Source: Paracoccaceae bacterium
GTDB taxonomy: Bacteria; Pseudomonadota; Alphaproteobacteria; Rhodobacterales; Rhodobacteraceae
DNA: 63,156 bases
Reading direction: 5' to 3'
Assembly: GCA_020629115.1 (NCBI GenBank)
Contig: JAHDDY010000004.1
Coordinates: 28,751-91,906 of the forward strand
A model generated the notes under the pieces. It was not told where the DNA came from and did not search any database. It saw only the letters and a program-made list of their open reading frames with translations. Every line of letters begins with the position of its first letter. The first letter of the stretch is position 1. The position numbers and the translations under genes are program-made. Below, piece by piece: positions 1-12,280 of this stretch.

Positions 1-30
1 CGCGCTCCGGGGCCGGGGGATCGACGCGGC

Positions 31-354
31 CTACCAGTGGTGGCGGTAGCCGTGGTGACGCCGGTGGTGGCGATGGGCGCGGTACGGGCGATGGGGCTTG
101 TAGTAGCTTGCGCCCCAGCCGTGGGACACGACGGGCAGGGTGCCGTAGTAGCGCGGGGTCACCGTACGGTAGTAGGACGGCGCGATCGTGCCGTAGGAGT
201 AGGTCACGCCGTAGGAGGGCGCGACGTAGCTGTACCCGTAGGACGGGGCGGTGTAATAGCCGCTCGAGTAGCCGTGGGAGCCGCCGGCGGAGGCGGGCAC
301 GGACGCGGCGGCGAAGCCGAGGGCCGCGGTGAGGGCGAGGAGGAGCTTTTTCAT
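31..354 (-). CDS. Small secreted Tyr/His-rich protein, function unknown
   Basis: A 107-residue protein with a clear Sec signal peptide: two Lys, a hydrophobic run, then an A-S-A cleavage site after about residue 23. The mature part is low complexity. Its middle is full of Tyr, Ser, Gly and Pro (repeats of the SYG and APSYG type), and the last 20 residues are almost all His, Arg and Tyr. This start is chosen because GAAAGGA lies about 7 nt upstream and the signal peptide begins here; the same frame stays open far upstream but looks non-coding. I do not recognise a domain. Such compositions occur in periplasmic metal-binding or surface proteins of alphaproteobacteria, but that is inference. It is transcribed away from the HAD gene. 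Confidence 0.75.
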   Translation of the reverse strand: MKKLLLALTAALGFAAASVPASAGGSHGYSSGYYTAPSYGYSYVAPSYGVTYSYGTIAPSYYRTVTPRYYGTLPVVSHGWGASYYKPHRPYRAHRHHRRHHGYRHHW

Positions 355-558
355 GATCGGTCCTTTCTGGTCCCGTCGGGTCACATCGCGACACCATGCC
401 GCGAAATGCCCTGTCGATATCCCCTTGCACGCGAGTGCCGCGCCGCTCCGTCGGAATTTTTCGATCGACTTGGCAAAAGACATGGACAGGCGGATTTTCC
501 GTCTCCGGCGCACCGGGTCGTCGGGGCGGCGACGGAAACCGGGACAGGGGGGTCGGCC

Positions 559-3502
<2,944 letters not shown>

Positions 3503-3546
3503 GCGCGCCGGTCCCCGCCCACCGATTCGAGGACCGCGCCGCCCCC

Positions 3547-4164
3547 ATGACCATCGCCGCCCGCCTGTCATCGCTCCTGCCCCAGCCCCGCTATCGCCGG
3601 CGTCCGCGCGTCACGGCGCATCGCCTGGCGCGCGAGACCCTGTCGCGGGAGACGCGCTGGAAGCGGCGGGGGCGCTCGTCGGTGCCGAGGGTCCTGCTGC
3701 TCCTGCTGGCGGGCGGCGGAATCGCGGCGGCGGGCTACGCGGTCTTCCTCGCCGATCCGGGGCCGGCCGCCGAGCCGCTCGCCTTTCCCGACTTCGTGGC
3801 GCAGGCGGAAACGGCCTTTCCCGAGGCGCTGCACGGCCATACCCGCGCCCGGGGCGGCACCCTGTCGAGCGGGGAGGAGGTGCCGGTCGCGCTGTCGCTG
3901 CTGCTGCCCGCCCATGCGCTCGATGCCGCCGATGCCGCGCCCGACGCCCTGACCCGCCTTTCCGCCCCCTTCGTCGGCCGGGACCGCGCGATCTCGGGCG
4001 AGGAGATGGGCGCGCGCATCGCCGCCCTGGCCGATCTCGCCCTGCCCGCCGGGGTCACGCGCTGCTACAGCTATGCCGCCGCGCCGCCGCGCCGGGTCGC
4101 CGTCTCGGACAATCGGATGCTGCACGTGACGCCGCTCGACATCGTGTTCAACCCCGAATGCTGA
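3547..4164 (+). CDS. Single-pass membrane protein, function unknown
   Basis: A 205-residue protein with a very basic N-terminal cytoplasmic stretch (residues 1-47, many Arg), one transmembrane helix at about 48-68 (VLLLLLAGGGIAAAGYAVFL) and a periplasmic domain of about 135 residues. The periplasmic part has a single Cys near CYSYAA plus a C-terminal Cys. No family is recognised. It starts 44 bp after ligA and may share its transcript. The ATG at 3547 is chosen over an upstream in-frame ATG that would overlap the end of ligA. Confidence 0.7.
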   Translation: MTIAARLSSLLPQPRYRRRPRVTAHRLARETLSRETRWKRRGRSSVPRVLLLLLAGGGIAAAGYAVFLADPGPAAEPLAFPDFVAQAETAFPEALHGHTRARGGTLSSGEEVPVALSLLLPAHALDAADAAPDALTRLSAPFVGRDRAISGEEMGARIAALADLALPAGVTRCYSYAAAPPRRVAVSDNRMLHVTPLDIVFNPEC

Positions 4165-4275
4165 GGTTTTCGGTGCGCCGTATGACGATAGCGATTCACG
4201 CCGCCCTCAAAAGGCGATAGTTGAGTCGTAGGCGACGACCCGCCCCCGACCCTACGTGTACCGGAGACCGACCCC

Positions 4276-5679
4276 GTGGATACCGCTCTCGACTGCCTCG
4301 ATCCAGACTGCGCGCCGGGCGAAGCCATCCCGATCTGGCCGCTGACCGAGGAGGGGTTCAGCGCGTGGCTGGAGGCCGCGCCGGAGGCGGACACCGCCTG
4401 GGCGCATGCCAACGGCTTCTCCCCCGCCAAGGGGCTGAGCCTGTGCCTGCCCGGCGAGGGCGGGCGCATCAAGAGCGTGCTGTTCGGGGTCGGGGACGGA
4501 CGGTTCGAGGGGCTGGAATCGCGCGGCTACGGCGTGCTGCCCCACGACCTGCCGGAGGGAACCTACCGCCTCGAAGGCTTGGAGGAGACGGACGCGCGCG
4601 AACAGGCGATGCTGGGCTGGATACTCGGGGCCTACCGCTTCACCCGCTACAAGCGCCCCCGCCGCGCCCCCGCCCGCCTCGTCCCGCCCGAGGGGATCGA
4701 CGCCGCGCGGGTGCGGCGGCTGGGGCGCGGGATGACCCTGGCCCGCGACCTCATCAACACCCCCGCCGAGGAGATGGGGCCGGAGCAGCTCGAAGCGGCC
4801 ATCCGCGCGGTGGCGGAGACCCACGGCGCGCGCGTCGAGACGATCCAGGGCGCGGCGCTGCTGGAGCACAACTATCCGCTCGTCCACTGGGTCGGCCGGG
4901 CGGCGGCCTCGGCGCCGCGCCTCGTGGACCTGCGCTGGGACGGACCGGAGGCGCGCGAGACGATCACGCTCGTCGGCAAGGGCGTGTGCTTCGATACCGG
5001 CGGCCTCGACATCAAGCCCTCGGCGTCGATGCTGCTGATGAAGAAGGACATGGGCGGGGCGGCCTGCATCCTCGCGCTGGCCGCGATGATCATGGATGCG
5101 AAGCTGCCCGTGCGCCTGCGCGTGCTGATCCCGGCGGTCGAGAACAGCGTCGCGGCGAACAGCTTCCGCCCCGGCGACGTGATGACCTCGCGCAAGGGCA
5201 TCACGGTCGAGAACCGCAACACCGACGCCGAAGGCCGCCTCGTCCTCGCCGACGCGCTGGCCGAGGCCGCGACCGAAGAGCCGGACCTCATCGTCGATTT
5301 CGCGACCCTGACCGGGGCCGCGCGGGTGGCCATGGGTGCGGACGTGCCGCCCTTCTTCACCGACGGCGACGAACTGGCCGCGGCGATCCAGGCGGCGGGC
5401 GAAGCGATGGGCGACCCGGTCTGGCGCCTGCCGCTCCACGACGGCTACGAGCGCGACATCGCCTCGTCCATCGCGGACATCACCAATGCCCCGGCGGGGG
5501 GCATGGGCGGGGCGATTACGGCCGCGCTGTTCCTGCGTCGCTTCGTGACGGACCCCGAGAAATGGGTGCATTTCGATATCTACGGCTGGTGCCAGCGGGG
5601 CCGCCCCGGACGGCCCGAAGGCGGCGAGTGCCACGCCGCGATGGCGATGTACAAGGTGATCGAGGACCGCTGTGGCTGA
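4276..5679 (+). CDS. M17 leucyl aminopeptidase family protein
   Basis: A cytosolic zinc/manganese aminopeptidase of family M17, which removes N-terminal residues from peptides. The C-terminal catalytic domain carries the diagnostic signature NTDAEGRL (residues 315-322, with D317 and E319 as metal ligands). It also has K235 and D240 in GKGVCFDTGG and D258 in MKKDMGG. The N-terminal domain is short and divergent, as in the alphaproteobacterial M17 proteins of about 460 residues rather than E. coli PepA (503). The start is GTG at 4276. The gene overlaps the following NlpC/P60 gene by 8 bp. The two are paired in many alphaproteobacteria, which suggests joint turnover of peptides or peptidoglycan stems. 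Confidence 0.92.
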   Translation: MDTALDCLDPDCAPGEAIPIWPLTEEGFSAWLEAAPEADTAWAHANGFSPAKGLSLCLPGEGGRIKSVLFGVGDGRFEGLESRGYGVLPHDLPEGTYRLEGLEETDAREQAMLGWILGAYRFTRYKRPRRAPARLVPPEGIDAARVRRLGRGMTLARDLINTPAEEMGPEQLEAAIRAVAETHGARVETIQGAALLEHNYPLVHWVGRAAASAPRLVDLRWDGPEARETITLVGKGVCFDTGGLDIKPSASMLLMKKDMGGAACILALAAMIMDAKLPVRLRVLIPAVENSVAANSFRPGDVMTSRKGITVENRNTDAEGRLVLADALAEAATEEPDLIVDFATLTGAARVAMGADVPPFFTDGDELAAAIQAAGEAMGDPVWRLPLHDGYERDIASSIADITNAPAGGMGGAITAALFLRRFVTDPEKWVHFDIYGWCQRGRPGRPEGGECHAAMAMYKVIEDRCG

Positions 5680-6478
5680 GGGCGATCCGCGCACCGACCC
5701 GGCGGCGGCGGGCCTGTCCGGCACGCCGCGCCCGATGGTGGTCGAGGCCGCCGTCGCGCCGCTGAAATCGGCCCCCGACCCCTTCGGCCCGCTCGCCTCC
5801 ACCCTGCTGCACGGCGAGACGTTCGAGGTGTACGCCACCGCGGATGGCTGGTGCCACGGGCGCGCGGGGAGCGACGGCTATATCGGCCACGTGCCGCAGA
5901 CGACGCTCAGCGAGCCGAGCGCGGCCATCCCGACGCATACCGTCGCCCTGCCCGCGACCCATCTCTACCCCGCCCCGACCATCAAGGGCGAGCCGGTGGG
6001 CATGGTATTCCTGAACACGCCCGTCACGGTCGACGGCGAGGACGGCGCGTTCGTGCGCCTGTCGAACGGCCTGCATATCGAGAGGACGCATCTCGCCCCG
6101 CTGGGCGCGCCGGCGGAGGATTTCGTCGCCGTCGCGCGGATGTTCCTGCACGCGCCCTACCTGTGGGGCGGCGGCACGGTGCAGGGCATCGACTGCTCGG
6201 GGCTGGTGCAGATGGCCCTGCGCCGCTGCGGGCGCGCGGTGCCCCGCGATTCGGACATGCAGGAGGCGATGGCGGCGGGCGAATCGGTCGATCCCGACGC
6301 CCTGCCCGCGCGGGGCGATCTGGTGTTCTGGCGCGGGCATGTCGGCATCCTCACCGCGTCCGACACCATCCTGCACGCCACCGAATACACCCTGCGCGTC
6401 GTCGAGGAACCGTACGGGGCCATGCGCGCGCGCCTCTCGGCCGCCGGCCTCGACATCACATCCGTAAAGCGCCTCTGA
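5672..6478 (+). CDS. NlpC/P60 family peptidoglycan endopeptidase with SH3-like N-terminus
   Basis: A 268-residue cysteine peptidase expected to cut stem peptides of peptidoglycan. The C-terminal NlpC/P60 domain has catalytic C175 (GIDCSG), H223 (RGHVGI) and a third polar residue near H235 (ILHATE). The first 150 residues hold two bacterial SH3-like segments (for example HGETFEVYATADGWCHGR). No signal peptide is visible, as is common in this alphaproteobacterial subgroup, so the protein may act on imported muropeptides; that is inference. Translation starts at a GTG inside the end of the aminopeptidase gene, so the two are translationally coupled. A lytic transglycosylase gene follows 13 bp downstream. 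Confidence 0.92.
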   Translation: MAEGDPRTDPAAAGLSGTPRPMVVEAAVAPLKSAPDPFGPLASTLLHGETFEVYATADGWCHGRAGSDGYIGHVPQTTLSEPSAAIPTHTVALPATHLYPAPTIKGEPVGMVFLNTPVTVDGEDGAFVRLSNGLHIERTHLAPLGAPAEDFVAVARMFLHAPYLWGGGTVQGIDCSGLVQMALRRCGRAVPRDSDMQEAMAAGESVDPDALPARGDLVFWRGHVGILTASDTILHATEYTLRVVEEPYGAMRARLSAAGLDITSVKRL

Positions 6479-6491
6479 AGGAGAATCCGTC

Positions 6492-7916
6492 ATGCGAAAA
6501 GCCCTTGCAGCCGCCGCCCTCGCCCTGTCCCTCGCGGGGGGCATCGCCCTTCCCATCGCCGCGCAGGAGGAGGTCGCCATCACCGCCGCCATGGCGCAGG
6601 ATTTCGAGCGCTGGAAGCGCGCCTTCCGCGCCGAGGCCCTCGCGCAAGGGATCGCGTCGCAGGTCTACGACGCCGCCTTCGCGGGCGTGACGCTCGATCC
6701 GAAGGTGCTGCGCCTCGACCGCCGCCAGCCGGAATTCTCGCGCCCCATCTGGAAATATCTCGAAAGCGCCGTCTCGCCGACGCGGGTGGCGAACGGGCGG
6801 GAGAAGCTGGCCGAGAACGCGGAGCTGATGGTCGCCATCGAGCGGCGCTACGGGGTCGACAGGCAGGTCGTGCTCGGCATCTGGGGGCTGGAGAGCGCCT
6901 ACGGGTCCTTCTACGGCGACGATTCGGTCATCCGCTCGCTCGCCACGCTCGCCCATGACGGGCGGCGGGAGAAGTTCGCGAAGGAGCAGCTCATCGCCGC
7001 CCTGCGCATCCTGCAACGCGGCGACATCTCGCCGGAACGGATGCGCGGGTCCTGGGCCGGGGCGATGGGGCATACGCAGTTCATCCCGACCAGCTTCGAG
7101 GCCTATGCCGTCGATTTCACCGGCGACGGGCGGCGCGATATCTGGGCCGACGACGCGCAGGACGCGCTGGCGAGCGCGGCCAACTACCTCGCACGCCACG
7201 GCTGGCGGCTGGGCCAGCCCGCCTATGCCGTCGTGCGCCTGCCCGCCGGGATCGACTATTTCGATCTCAACGCCTCGAACAAGCAGCCCGCGCGGTACTG
7301 GGCGTCGCGCGGGGTGACGCTGGCGAACGGCGCGCCCCTGCCGGACCATGGCGACGCTGCCATCGTGATGCCCGCCGGCGCGCGCGGCCCGGCGATCATG
7401 ACCTTCCACAATTTCGGAGTCATCCGGAAGTACAACAACGCGACCAGCTACGCCCTCGGCGTCGCCCATCTGGGCGAGCGGATCATGGGCGCGGGGCCAC
7501 TGACCCTCGCCTGGCCCACCGACGACCGTCCGCTGGGCCGCACCGAACGCAAGACCCTGCAGGAGCAGCTCACCGCGCTCGGCTTCGACACGGACGGCAT
7601 CGACGGCATCCTCGGGCCGAACTCGCGCAAGGCCATCCGCGCCTTCCAGCGCACGCGCGGCCTGCCCGCCGACGGCTACGCCTCGGAAAAGCTGCTGACC
7701 CGGGTGAGCCAAGCCACGAGCGGAACCGAGCCGCTGAGGGCGGGGCAGATCGCCTACATCCAGTCGGCGCTGTCGGCACGCGGCTTCGACGCGGGACCGG
7801 CCGACGGCGTGGCCGGACCGCGCACCCGGGCGGCCATCGCCGCCTTCCAGCGTGCCGTGGGCGCGCCCGCGGACGGCCAGCCGAGCATCCCCCTCCTCCG
7901 CGCGCTGGGCGGCTGA
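6492..7916 (+). CDS. MltB-type lytic murein transglycosylase with two peptidoglycan-binding domains
   Basis: A periplasmic enzyme that cleaves the MurNAc-GlcNAc bond of peptidoglycan to give 1,6-anhydro ends. It has a signal peptide of about 24 residues (cleavage near IAA-QEE). The SLT_2 (MltB) catalytic domain spans roughly residues 30-330, with catalytic E134 in GLESAYG and the AMGHTQFIPTSF block. Two PG_binding_1 repeats follow at about 356-403 and 423-472, each with a DGxxGPxxRxAIxAFQR core. Most MltB homologues have no such repeat or one, so the tandem pair is a mild extension. [11 protein letters not shown] precedes the ATG. It closes a three-gene run of peptidase and murein genes. Confidence 0.94.
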   Translation: MRKALAAAALALSLAGGIALPIAAQEEVAITAAMAQDFERWKRAFRAEALAQGIASQVYDAAFAGVTLDPKVLRLDRRQPEFSRPIWKYLESAVSPTRVANGREKLAENAELMVAIERRYGVDRQVVLGIWGLESAYGSFYGDDSVIRSLATLAHDGRREKFAKEQLIAALRILQRGDISPERMRGSWAGAMGHTQFIPTSFEAYAVDFTGDGRRDIWADDAQDALASAANYLARHGWRLGQPAYAVVRLPAGIDYFDLNASNKQPARYWASRGVTLANGAPLPDHGDAAIVMPAGARGPAIMTFHNFGVIRKYNNATSYALGVAHLGERIMGAGPLTLAWPTDDRPLGRTERKTLQEQLTALGFDTDGIDGILGPNSRKAIRAFQRTRGLPADGYASEKLLTRVSQATSGTEPLRAGQIAYIQSALSARGFDAGPADGVAGPRTRAAIAAFQRAVGAPADGQPSIPLLRALGG

Positions 7917-7998
7917 AGCCCCTCGGCGCTTGACCGACCGCCTCCGGCGCATAGGTTTCGCCTCACGCTTCCGCGATTTAAATGGATAAGGTCATCCC

Positions 7999-8928
7999 AT
8001 GAAAGCCACCCGCGCCGTCCAGAAGATTCTCGCCAACTACGAATCCGACACGCCCGGCGTGAAGGCCAACCTGTGCCGGATGCTGATGAACGGGAAGCTG
8101 GGCGGCACCGGCAAGATGATCATCCTGCCCGTCGATCAGGGCTTCGAGCACGGCCCCGCGCGCAGCTTCGGGCCGAACCCGGACGCCTACGACCCGCACT
8201 ACCACTACCAGCTCGCCATCGACGCGGGGCTGAGCGCCTACGCCGCACCGCTGGGGATGATCGAGGCGGGGGCGGGGACCTTCGCGGGGCAGATTCCTAC
8301 CATTCTCAAGGTCAACTCGGCCAATTCGCTCCTGCCGGACGAGGCCGGCAAGGACCAGGCGGTGACCGGCAGCGTCGACGACGCCCTGCGCCTCGGCTGC
8401 TCGGCCATCGGCTTCACCGTCTACCCCGGCTCGGCCTGCTCGCTCGCGATGTTCGAGGAGATCCGCGCGATGTCCGAGGAGGCCAAGGCCAAGGGCGTGG
8501 CGACCGTCATCTGGTCCTATCCGCGCGGCGAGGCGGTGACCAAGGCGGGCGAACTGGCCATGGACGTCTCGGCCTACGCGGCCCAGATCGCGGCGCTCCT
8601 GGGCGCGCATATCATCAAGGTGAAGCTCTCGACCGCCGACCTGATGCAGGACGAGGCGAAGAAGGTCTACGACAGCCAGAAGATCGCCATCGGTACCCAG
8701 GCCGAGCGCGTCGCGCACGTCATGCAGGCGTCCTTCGCGGGCCGGCGGATCGTGGTGTTCTCGGGCGGGGCGAAGAAGGGCGCGGATTCGGTCTACGACG
8801 ACGCCCGTGCCATCCGCGACGGCGGCGGCAACGGCTCGATCATCGGACGCAACACCTTCCAGCGCGAACGCGGCGAGGCGATGGACATGCTCGCCAGGCT
8901 GATCGACATCTACAGGGGCAAGGGCTGA
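7999..8928 (+). CDS. Class I fructose-bisphosphate aldolase, DhnA/FbaB type
   Basis: This enzyme cleaves fructose 1,6-bisphosphate to dihydroxyacetone phosphate and glyceraldehyde 3-phosphate through a lysine Schiff base in glycolysis and gluconeogenesis. The 309-residue TIM barrel matches the DeoC/LacD-like DhnA branch: an N-terminal PVDQGFEHGP block, then AHIIKVKLS with K207 and K209 (one of them the likely Schiff-base lysine), and the phosphate-binding end FSGGAKKG and GGNGSIIGRN. The length is normal for this branch. The gene stands alone, and its 3' end overlaps the convergent FkbM gene by 19 bp. Confidence 0.9.
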   Translation: MKATRAVQKILANYESDTPGVKANLCRMLMNGKLGGTGKMIILPVDQGFEHGPARSFGPNPDAYDPHYHYQLAIDAGLSAYAAPLGMIEAGAGTFAGQIPTILKVNSANSLLPDEAGKDQAVTGSVDDALRLGCSAIGFTVYPGSACSLAMFEEIRAMSEEAKAKGVATVIWSYPRGEAVTKAGELAMDVSAYAAQIAALLGAHIIKVKLSTADLMQDEAKKVYDSQKIAIGTQAERVAHVMQASFAGRRIVVFSGGAKKGADSVYDDARAIRDGGGNGSIIGRNTFQRERGEAMDMLARLIDIYRGKG

Positions 8929-9785
8929 GCCGCGCGAGGATCGAGGCACAGGATATCGGTCTGCCGACCCTCGCGCAGCGCGGGGACGATGGACGGATCG
9001 TCGTAGGACGTGCCGTTCTTGTCCACGAATCTTCCGAAATGCTCCTTCAGAAGGTTCGATAGCGTGGCGAGACGGTTCTCGCCCAAGGCCGCGGGCGTGA
9101 TCTCCACGCAGATCGCGCTCGCATTCTTTCGCAGGTAGTCCCTTGCCCCTTCGAGGACATCCAGTTCGAACCCTTCCGTATCCACCCACAGGATGCCGGG
9201 CCGGTCGGGGAGGATATCGTCCAGCCGGCGAACCAACACATCCTCCGTTCCATGGCCGTGATCCCGGACGAACGAATGACGACCGCCGGAACTGCGATGG
9301 ATGTTGATCGTCGCCGTCCCTTCCACCGCGCCGATGGCATGATGATGCAGGGCGATATCGGCCCGGCTCGCGACCGAGGCCAGATTGCGCTCCAGAAGGG
9401 CGAAATTACGGGCCACCGGCTCGAACGCGACAATATCGCGAAACCCCGCCTCGACGGCATTCAGGCAGGTCGTCCCGATATTGGCGCCGACGTTGACGAA
9501 CAGATGACTCCGGTCCAGACCATCGGCGGCGGAACTGCGGAACAGATCGTACTGGTTGTGCCCGTGGTGCAGGACATTGCGCGCGACGGCCCCGCCATTC
9601 GTGTCGAGCGCGATCGGGTAGGTTCCGAGATACGTCGTCTCGATCGTCGTCACGCCGAGCGCCCGACAGCCGGCCAGGAGATCCTGCGGGCGCTGCTTCA
9701 CCACCTCGGGCATCATTTTGCCGATATAGCGCGCGCGTCGCTTCGGCAGCAGAAAGGCCTTGAGCAGCCGTTTGACACTGGTCAT
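8910..9785 (-). CDS. FkbM-family SAM-dependent methyltransferase
   Basis: A 291-residue methyltransferase of the FkbM family, which often methylates sugars or other hydroxyls of glycoconjugates. The SAM-binding loop FVNVGANIGTT lies at about residues 96-106. The later family block VDTEGFELDVLEGA is also present. A basic N-terminus (KRLLKAFLLPKRRARYIGK) precedes the fold and may bind a membrane or nucleic acid. A glycosyltransferase gene lies upstream on the same strand, 70 bp away, so the pair may decorate a polysaccharide or lipid; this is inference from neighbourhood. The 3' end overlaps the aldolase gene on the other strand. Confidence 0.85.
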   Translation of the reverse strand: MTSVKRLLKAFLLPKRRARYIGKMMPEVVKQRPQDLLAGCRALGVTTIETTYLGTYPIALDTNGGAVARNVLHHGHNQYDLFRSSAADGLDRSHLFVNVGANIGTTCLNAVEAGFRDIVAFEPVARNFALLERNLASVASRADIALHHHAIGAVEGTATINIHRSSGGRHSFVRDHGHGTEDVLVRRLDDILPDRPGILWVDTEGFELDVLEGARDYLRKNASAICVEITPAALGENRLATLSNLLKEHFGRFVDKNGTSYDDPSIVPALREGRQTDILCLDPRAAQPLPL

Positions 9786-9855
9786 TCGTAGGGCCTCCCG
9801 AACGTTTCGGTCTCATGAGGTATCGGGGGATCGGCGCAGGCTCCGACGGGGCGCG

Positions 9856-10908
9856 TCACGCGCCGCCGTCCGGGGCGGTCACGATGCCCTCGATATCGGC
9901 GACAGTGTCGAAACGGGCTGTCCCGGCATAGCGGGGATTGGTGCGCACGACCTCCTCCATCCGCCTGTAGTACACCGAGTTCCCCGCATGCTGCCCCCGG
10001 GACACGATGCGGCGGATGCCCTCCAGCCCCTGGGTCACGGGATAATGCAGCATCGCGGCACGTTCCGAGGCCAGATTCAGGGGGCGATTCAGCGCGTGGG
10101 CACCGCTGTAGAAGCGCATCCCGCTCTGCCAGCGCACCACGGGTATCTTCGTCATGTTGAGGGGTTTCGTACGACCCGTCCCGTCGGTCAGGCGGCGGAC
10201 GAGGGCGTTGCCCGACCCGCGGTGATCGCGCAATCCGCCGAACGACCGCCGGGCCGCGCGGGTCAACGGCCCGGCTCCGCCGTTCACCTCCTCGATCAGC
10301 CGCTGGCGCATGCCCCCGACGACGGTCATCTCCGGGGTCGGCCAGTTCCGCAGGAAGCGCCCGGGCGCGCGGCGCATCCATACGGAGGCGGGGTCCAGCC
10401 TCGGGTCGTCGAAAAGGGGAAAGACCGGAGCGGGATCGTCGCCCGAAAGGATCTGTTCCGAGATCGGCTTGTCGGCATACATGTCGAGCATGATCGCGAA
10501 CAGCGCCTGCGCCCCTTCGGCGACGATGCGTTCGAGAAGCATGTCGAAGGTCCGCTTCGGGTAGCCGGACCAGACGAGACGCTCGTCGAGGTCCGGGGCG
10601 ATGATCCAGCGGTCGGAGGCGACCCGATCCAGCACCTGCCCCCGCCATTCGCGCTTGTGTTCGGCGAAGGTCGAGCCGGATTTCGGCTCCATGACCGTCA
10701 CGTCCTCCTGAGCGGCGAGGAATTCGGCGGTGCCGTCCGTGCTGCGATCGTCGACGATGACGAAGGTCACGTCCCCGAACGCGCGGTAATGGTCGAGGAA
10801 CGATGCGAGCATGTGCCGCTCGTCATGGGCGAGCGCGATGCACAGGTACCGAGCGCTGCGCGTGCGGTCGATGCCGCGCAGGCTCAGATGCTGTGTCTCC
10901 AGGGTCAT
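9856..10908 (-). CDS. Glycosyltransferase family 2-like protein
   Basis: A 350-residue protein with an N-terminal GT-A nucleotide-sugar fold. The segment VTFVIVDDRSTDGT (about residues 47-60) is the donor-binding beta-strand and Asp motif. PDLDE at about 105-109 stands in place of the DxD metal motif. This matches the Glyco_tranf_2_4 subgroup, often found in polysaccharide loci. The C-terminal half is rich in Arg and has no recognised domain. No membrane helices are evident. It lies just upstream of the FkbM methyltransferase in the same direction. Donor and acceptor are unknown. Confidence 0.8.
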   Translation of the reverse strand: MTLETQHLSLRGIDRTRSARYLCIALAHDERHMLASFLDHYRAFGDVTFVIVDDRSTDGTAEFLAAQEDVTVMEPKSGSTFAEHKREWRGQVLDRVASDRWIIAPDLDERLVWSGYPKRTFDMLLERIVAEGAQALFAIMLDMYADKPISEQILSGDDPAPVFPLFDDPRLDPASVWMRRAPGRFLRNWPTPEMTVVGGMRQRLIEEVNGGAGPLTRAARRSFGGLRDHRGSGNALVRRLTDGTGRTKPLNMTKIPVVRWQSGMRFYSGAHALNRPLNLASERAAMLHYPVTQGLEGIRRIVSRGQHAGNSVYYRRMEEVVRTNPRYAGTARFDTVADIEGIVTAPDGGA

Positions 10909-11009
10909 GCCGGCTCGCCTCGGGACAGTCGTGATCGCGCCGACGCATACGCGCCGGGTTGCCGGATGGCAAGTGTTTACGGCGGTCCGCCCGCGGGAGC
11001 GGCCCGGGA

Positions 11010-12188
11010 TCAGCCCCCCGGCATGAGCCGCAAGAGCCGCCCGTCATTGTCCTCCAGCACGTAGACGGCGCCGTCCGGTCCCTGCTCGACCTCGCGCACC
11101 CGGCGGCCCCATTCGTAGCGCTCGGCCTCGATGCCCGCCGGCTCGGTCTGGCCCGGCTTGGGGGACTGGCCGAGATTGTCGGTCGGGCGCATCTCGAAGC
11201 GGACGCGGACCAGCGCCTGCGAGGACAGGCCGCCGATGAGACCGTGGCCCTGCCAGTCGGTGAACACGTCGCCGTCGTAGATGACGAAGCCTGCCGGGCT
11301 GATGGCCGGAACCCAGTAGATCGCCGGGTTCTCGAAGCGCGGATTGGTGTCGTGGTCGGGGATGGGTTGGCCGCTGTAGTGGTCGCCGTTCGACACCTCT
11401 GGATAGCCGTAGTTCTCGGCGCGGATGATGTAGTTCAGCTCGTCGCCGTGGCGCGGCCCCATCTCGTGTACCCAGAGCCGCCCCTGGGCGTCGAAGTCGA
11501 TCCCGAGGGGGTTGCGGTGGCCCAGCGACCAGACCTGTTCCGTCACGCCGCCCTGCCCGACGAAGGGGTTGTCGGGCGGCACGTCGCCGTTCTCGGTCAG
11601 GCGGATGACCTTGCCGAGGTTCATCGCCATGTTCTGCGAGGGGGTGAACTTCTGCCGCTCGCCCGAGGTGATGAACAGATGCCCGTCCGGGGCGAAGGCG
11701 AGGCGATGGCCGTAATGGCCGTTGCCGGTGGTCTTCGGGATCTGCTCCCAGATGCGCGTGCGGTTCTCCAGCCGCCCCCCGTTCGCGTCCAGCACCAGCC
11801 GCGCGCGGTCGACCGCCGCACCGCTGAGCGAATCGTCGTTCGGATCGCGCTCGACGTAGGAGATGTAGACGCTGCCGTTCTCGGCATAGTCGGGATGGAG
11901 GATCACGTCGCCGAGGCCCCCCTGCCCGCGCGGGACGATGCGGGGCAGGCCCGAGACGGTGCCGGCCTTCCGCCCGTCCGCGCCGAGGAGCCAGAGCGTG
12001 CCGCCCTTCTCCGTCACCAGCGCGCGCCCGTCGGGCAGGAAGGTCATGGCCCAGGGGCCGTCGAAGGTCTCCAGCGCCTCGGCGCGGAGCGTGCCGCCCT
12101 TGTCGCCGGAGATGGCGAAGGTCTCGGCATGGCTGGCGAGAGGGGCGGTCGTGGCGAAGAGGGCGGCGAGGGTGAGGCGTCTGAACAT
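11010..12188 (-). CDS. PQQ-dependent sugar (aldose) dehydrogenase, soluble GDH family
   Basis: A periplasmic six-bladed beta-propeller enzyme that oxidises aldoses with PQQ. It has a signal peptide of about 21 residues (ending ASHA). Family blocks follow: DGPWAMTFLPDGRALVTEKGG, the propeller repeat with GHYGHRLAFAPDGHLFITSGER, SLGHRNPLGIDFDAQGRLWVHEMGP and WVPAISPAGFVIYDGD. The 392-residue length fits the GSDH (YliI-like) family. Whether the host makes PQQ is not shown here, and some YliI-type enzymes depend on added PQQ. The gene stands alone between a glycosyltransferase gene and a long palindrome. Confidence 0.9.
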   Translation of the reverse strand: MFRRLTLAALFATTAPLASHAETFAISGDKGGTLRAEALETFDGPWAMTFLPDGRALVTEKGGTLWLLGADGRKAGTVSGLPRIVPRGQGGLGDVILHPDYAENGSVYISYVERDPNDDSLSGAAVDRARLVLDANGGRLENRTRIWEQIPKTTGNGHYGHRLAFAPDGHLFITSGERQKFTPSQNMAMNLGKVIRLTENGDVPPDNPFVGQGGVTEQVWSLGHRNPLGIDFDAQGRLWVHEMGPRHGDELNYIIRAENYGYPEVSNGDHYSGQPIPDHDTNPRFENPAIYWVPAISPAGFVIYDGDVFTDWQGHGLIGGLSSQALVRVRFEMRPTDNLGQSPKPGQTEPAGIEAERYEWGRRVREVEQGPDGAVYVLEDNDGRLLRLMPGG

Positions 12189-12280
12189 GGGCGGGTCTCC
12201 TTTGCCTGATAAGGTCTAGGACGCCCGGTCGCTTCGGCCAGTCACGATAATATTCGGCGAAACTCGATGACCGTACACGA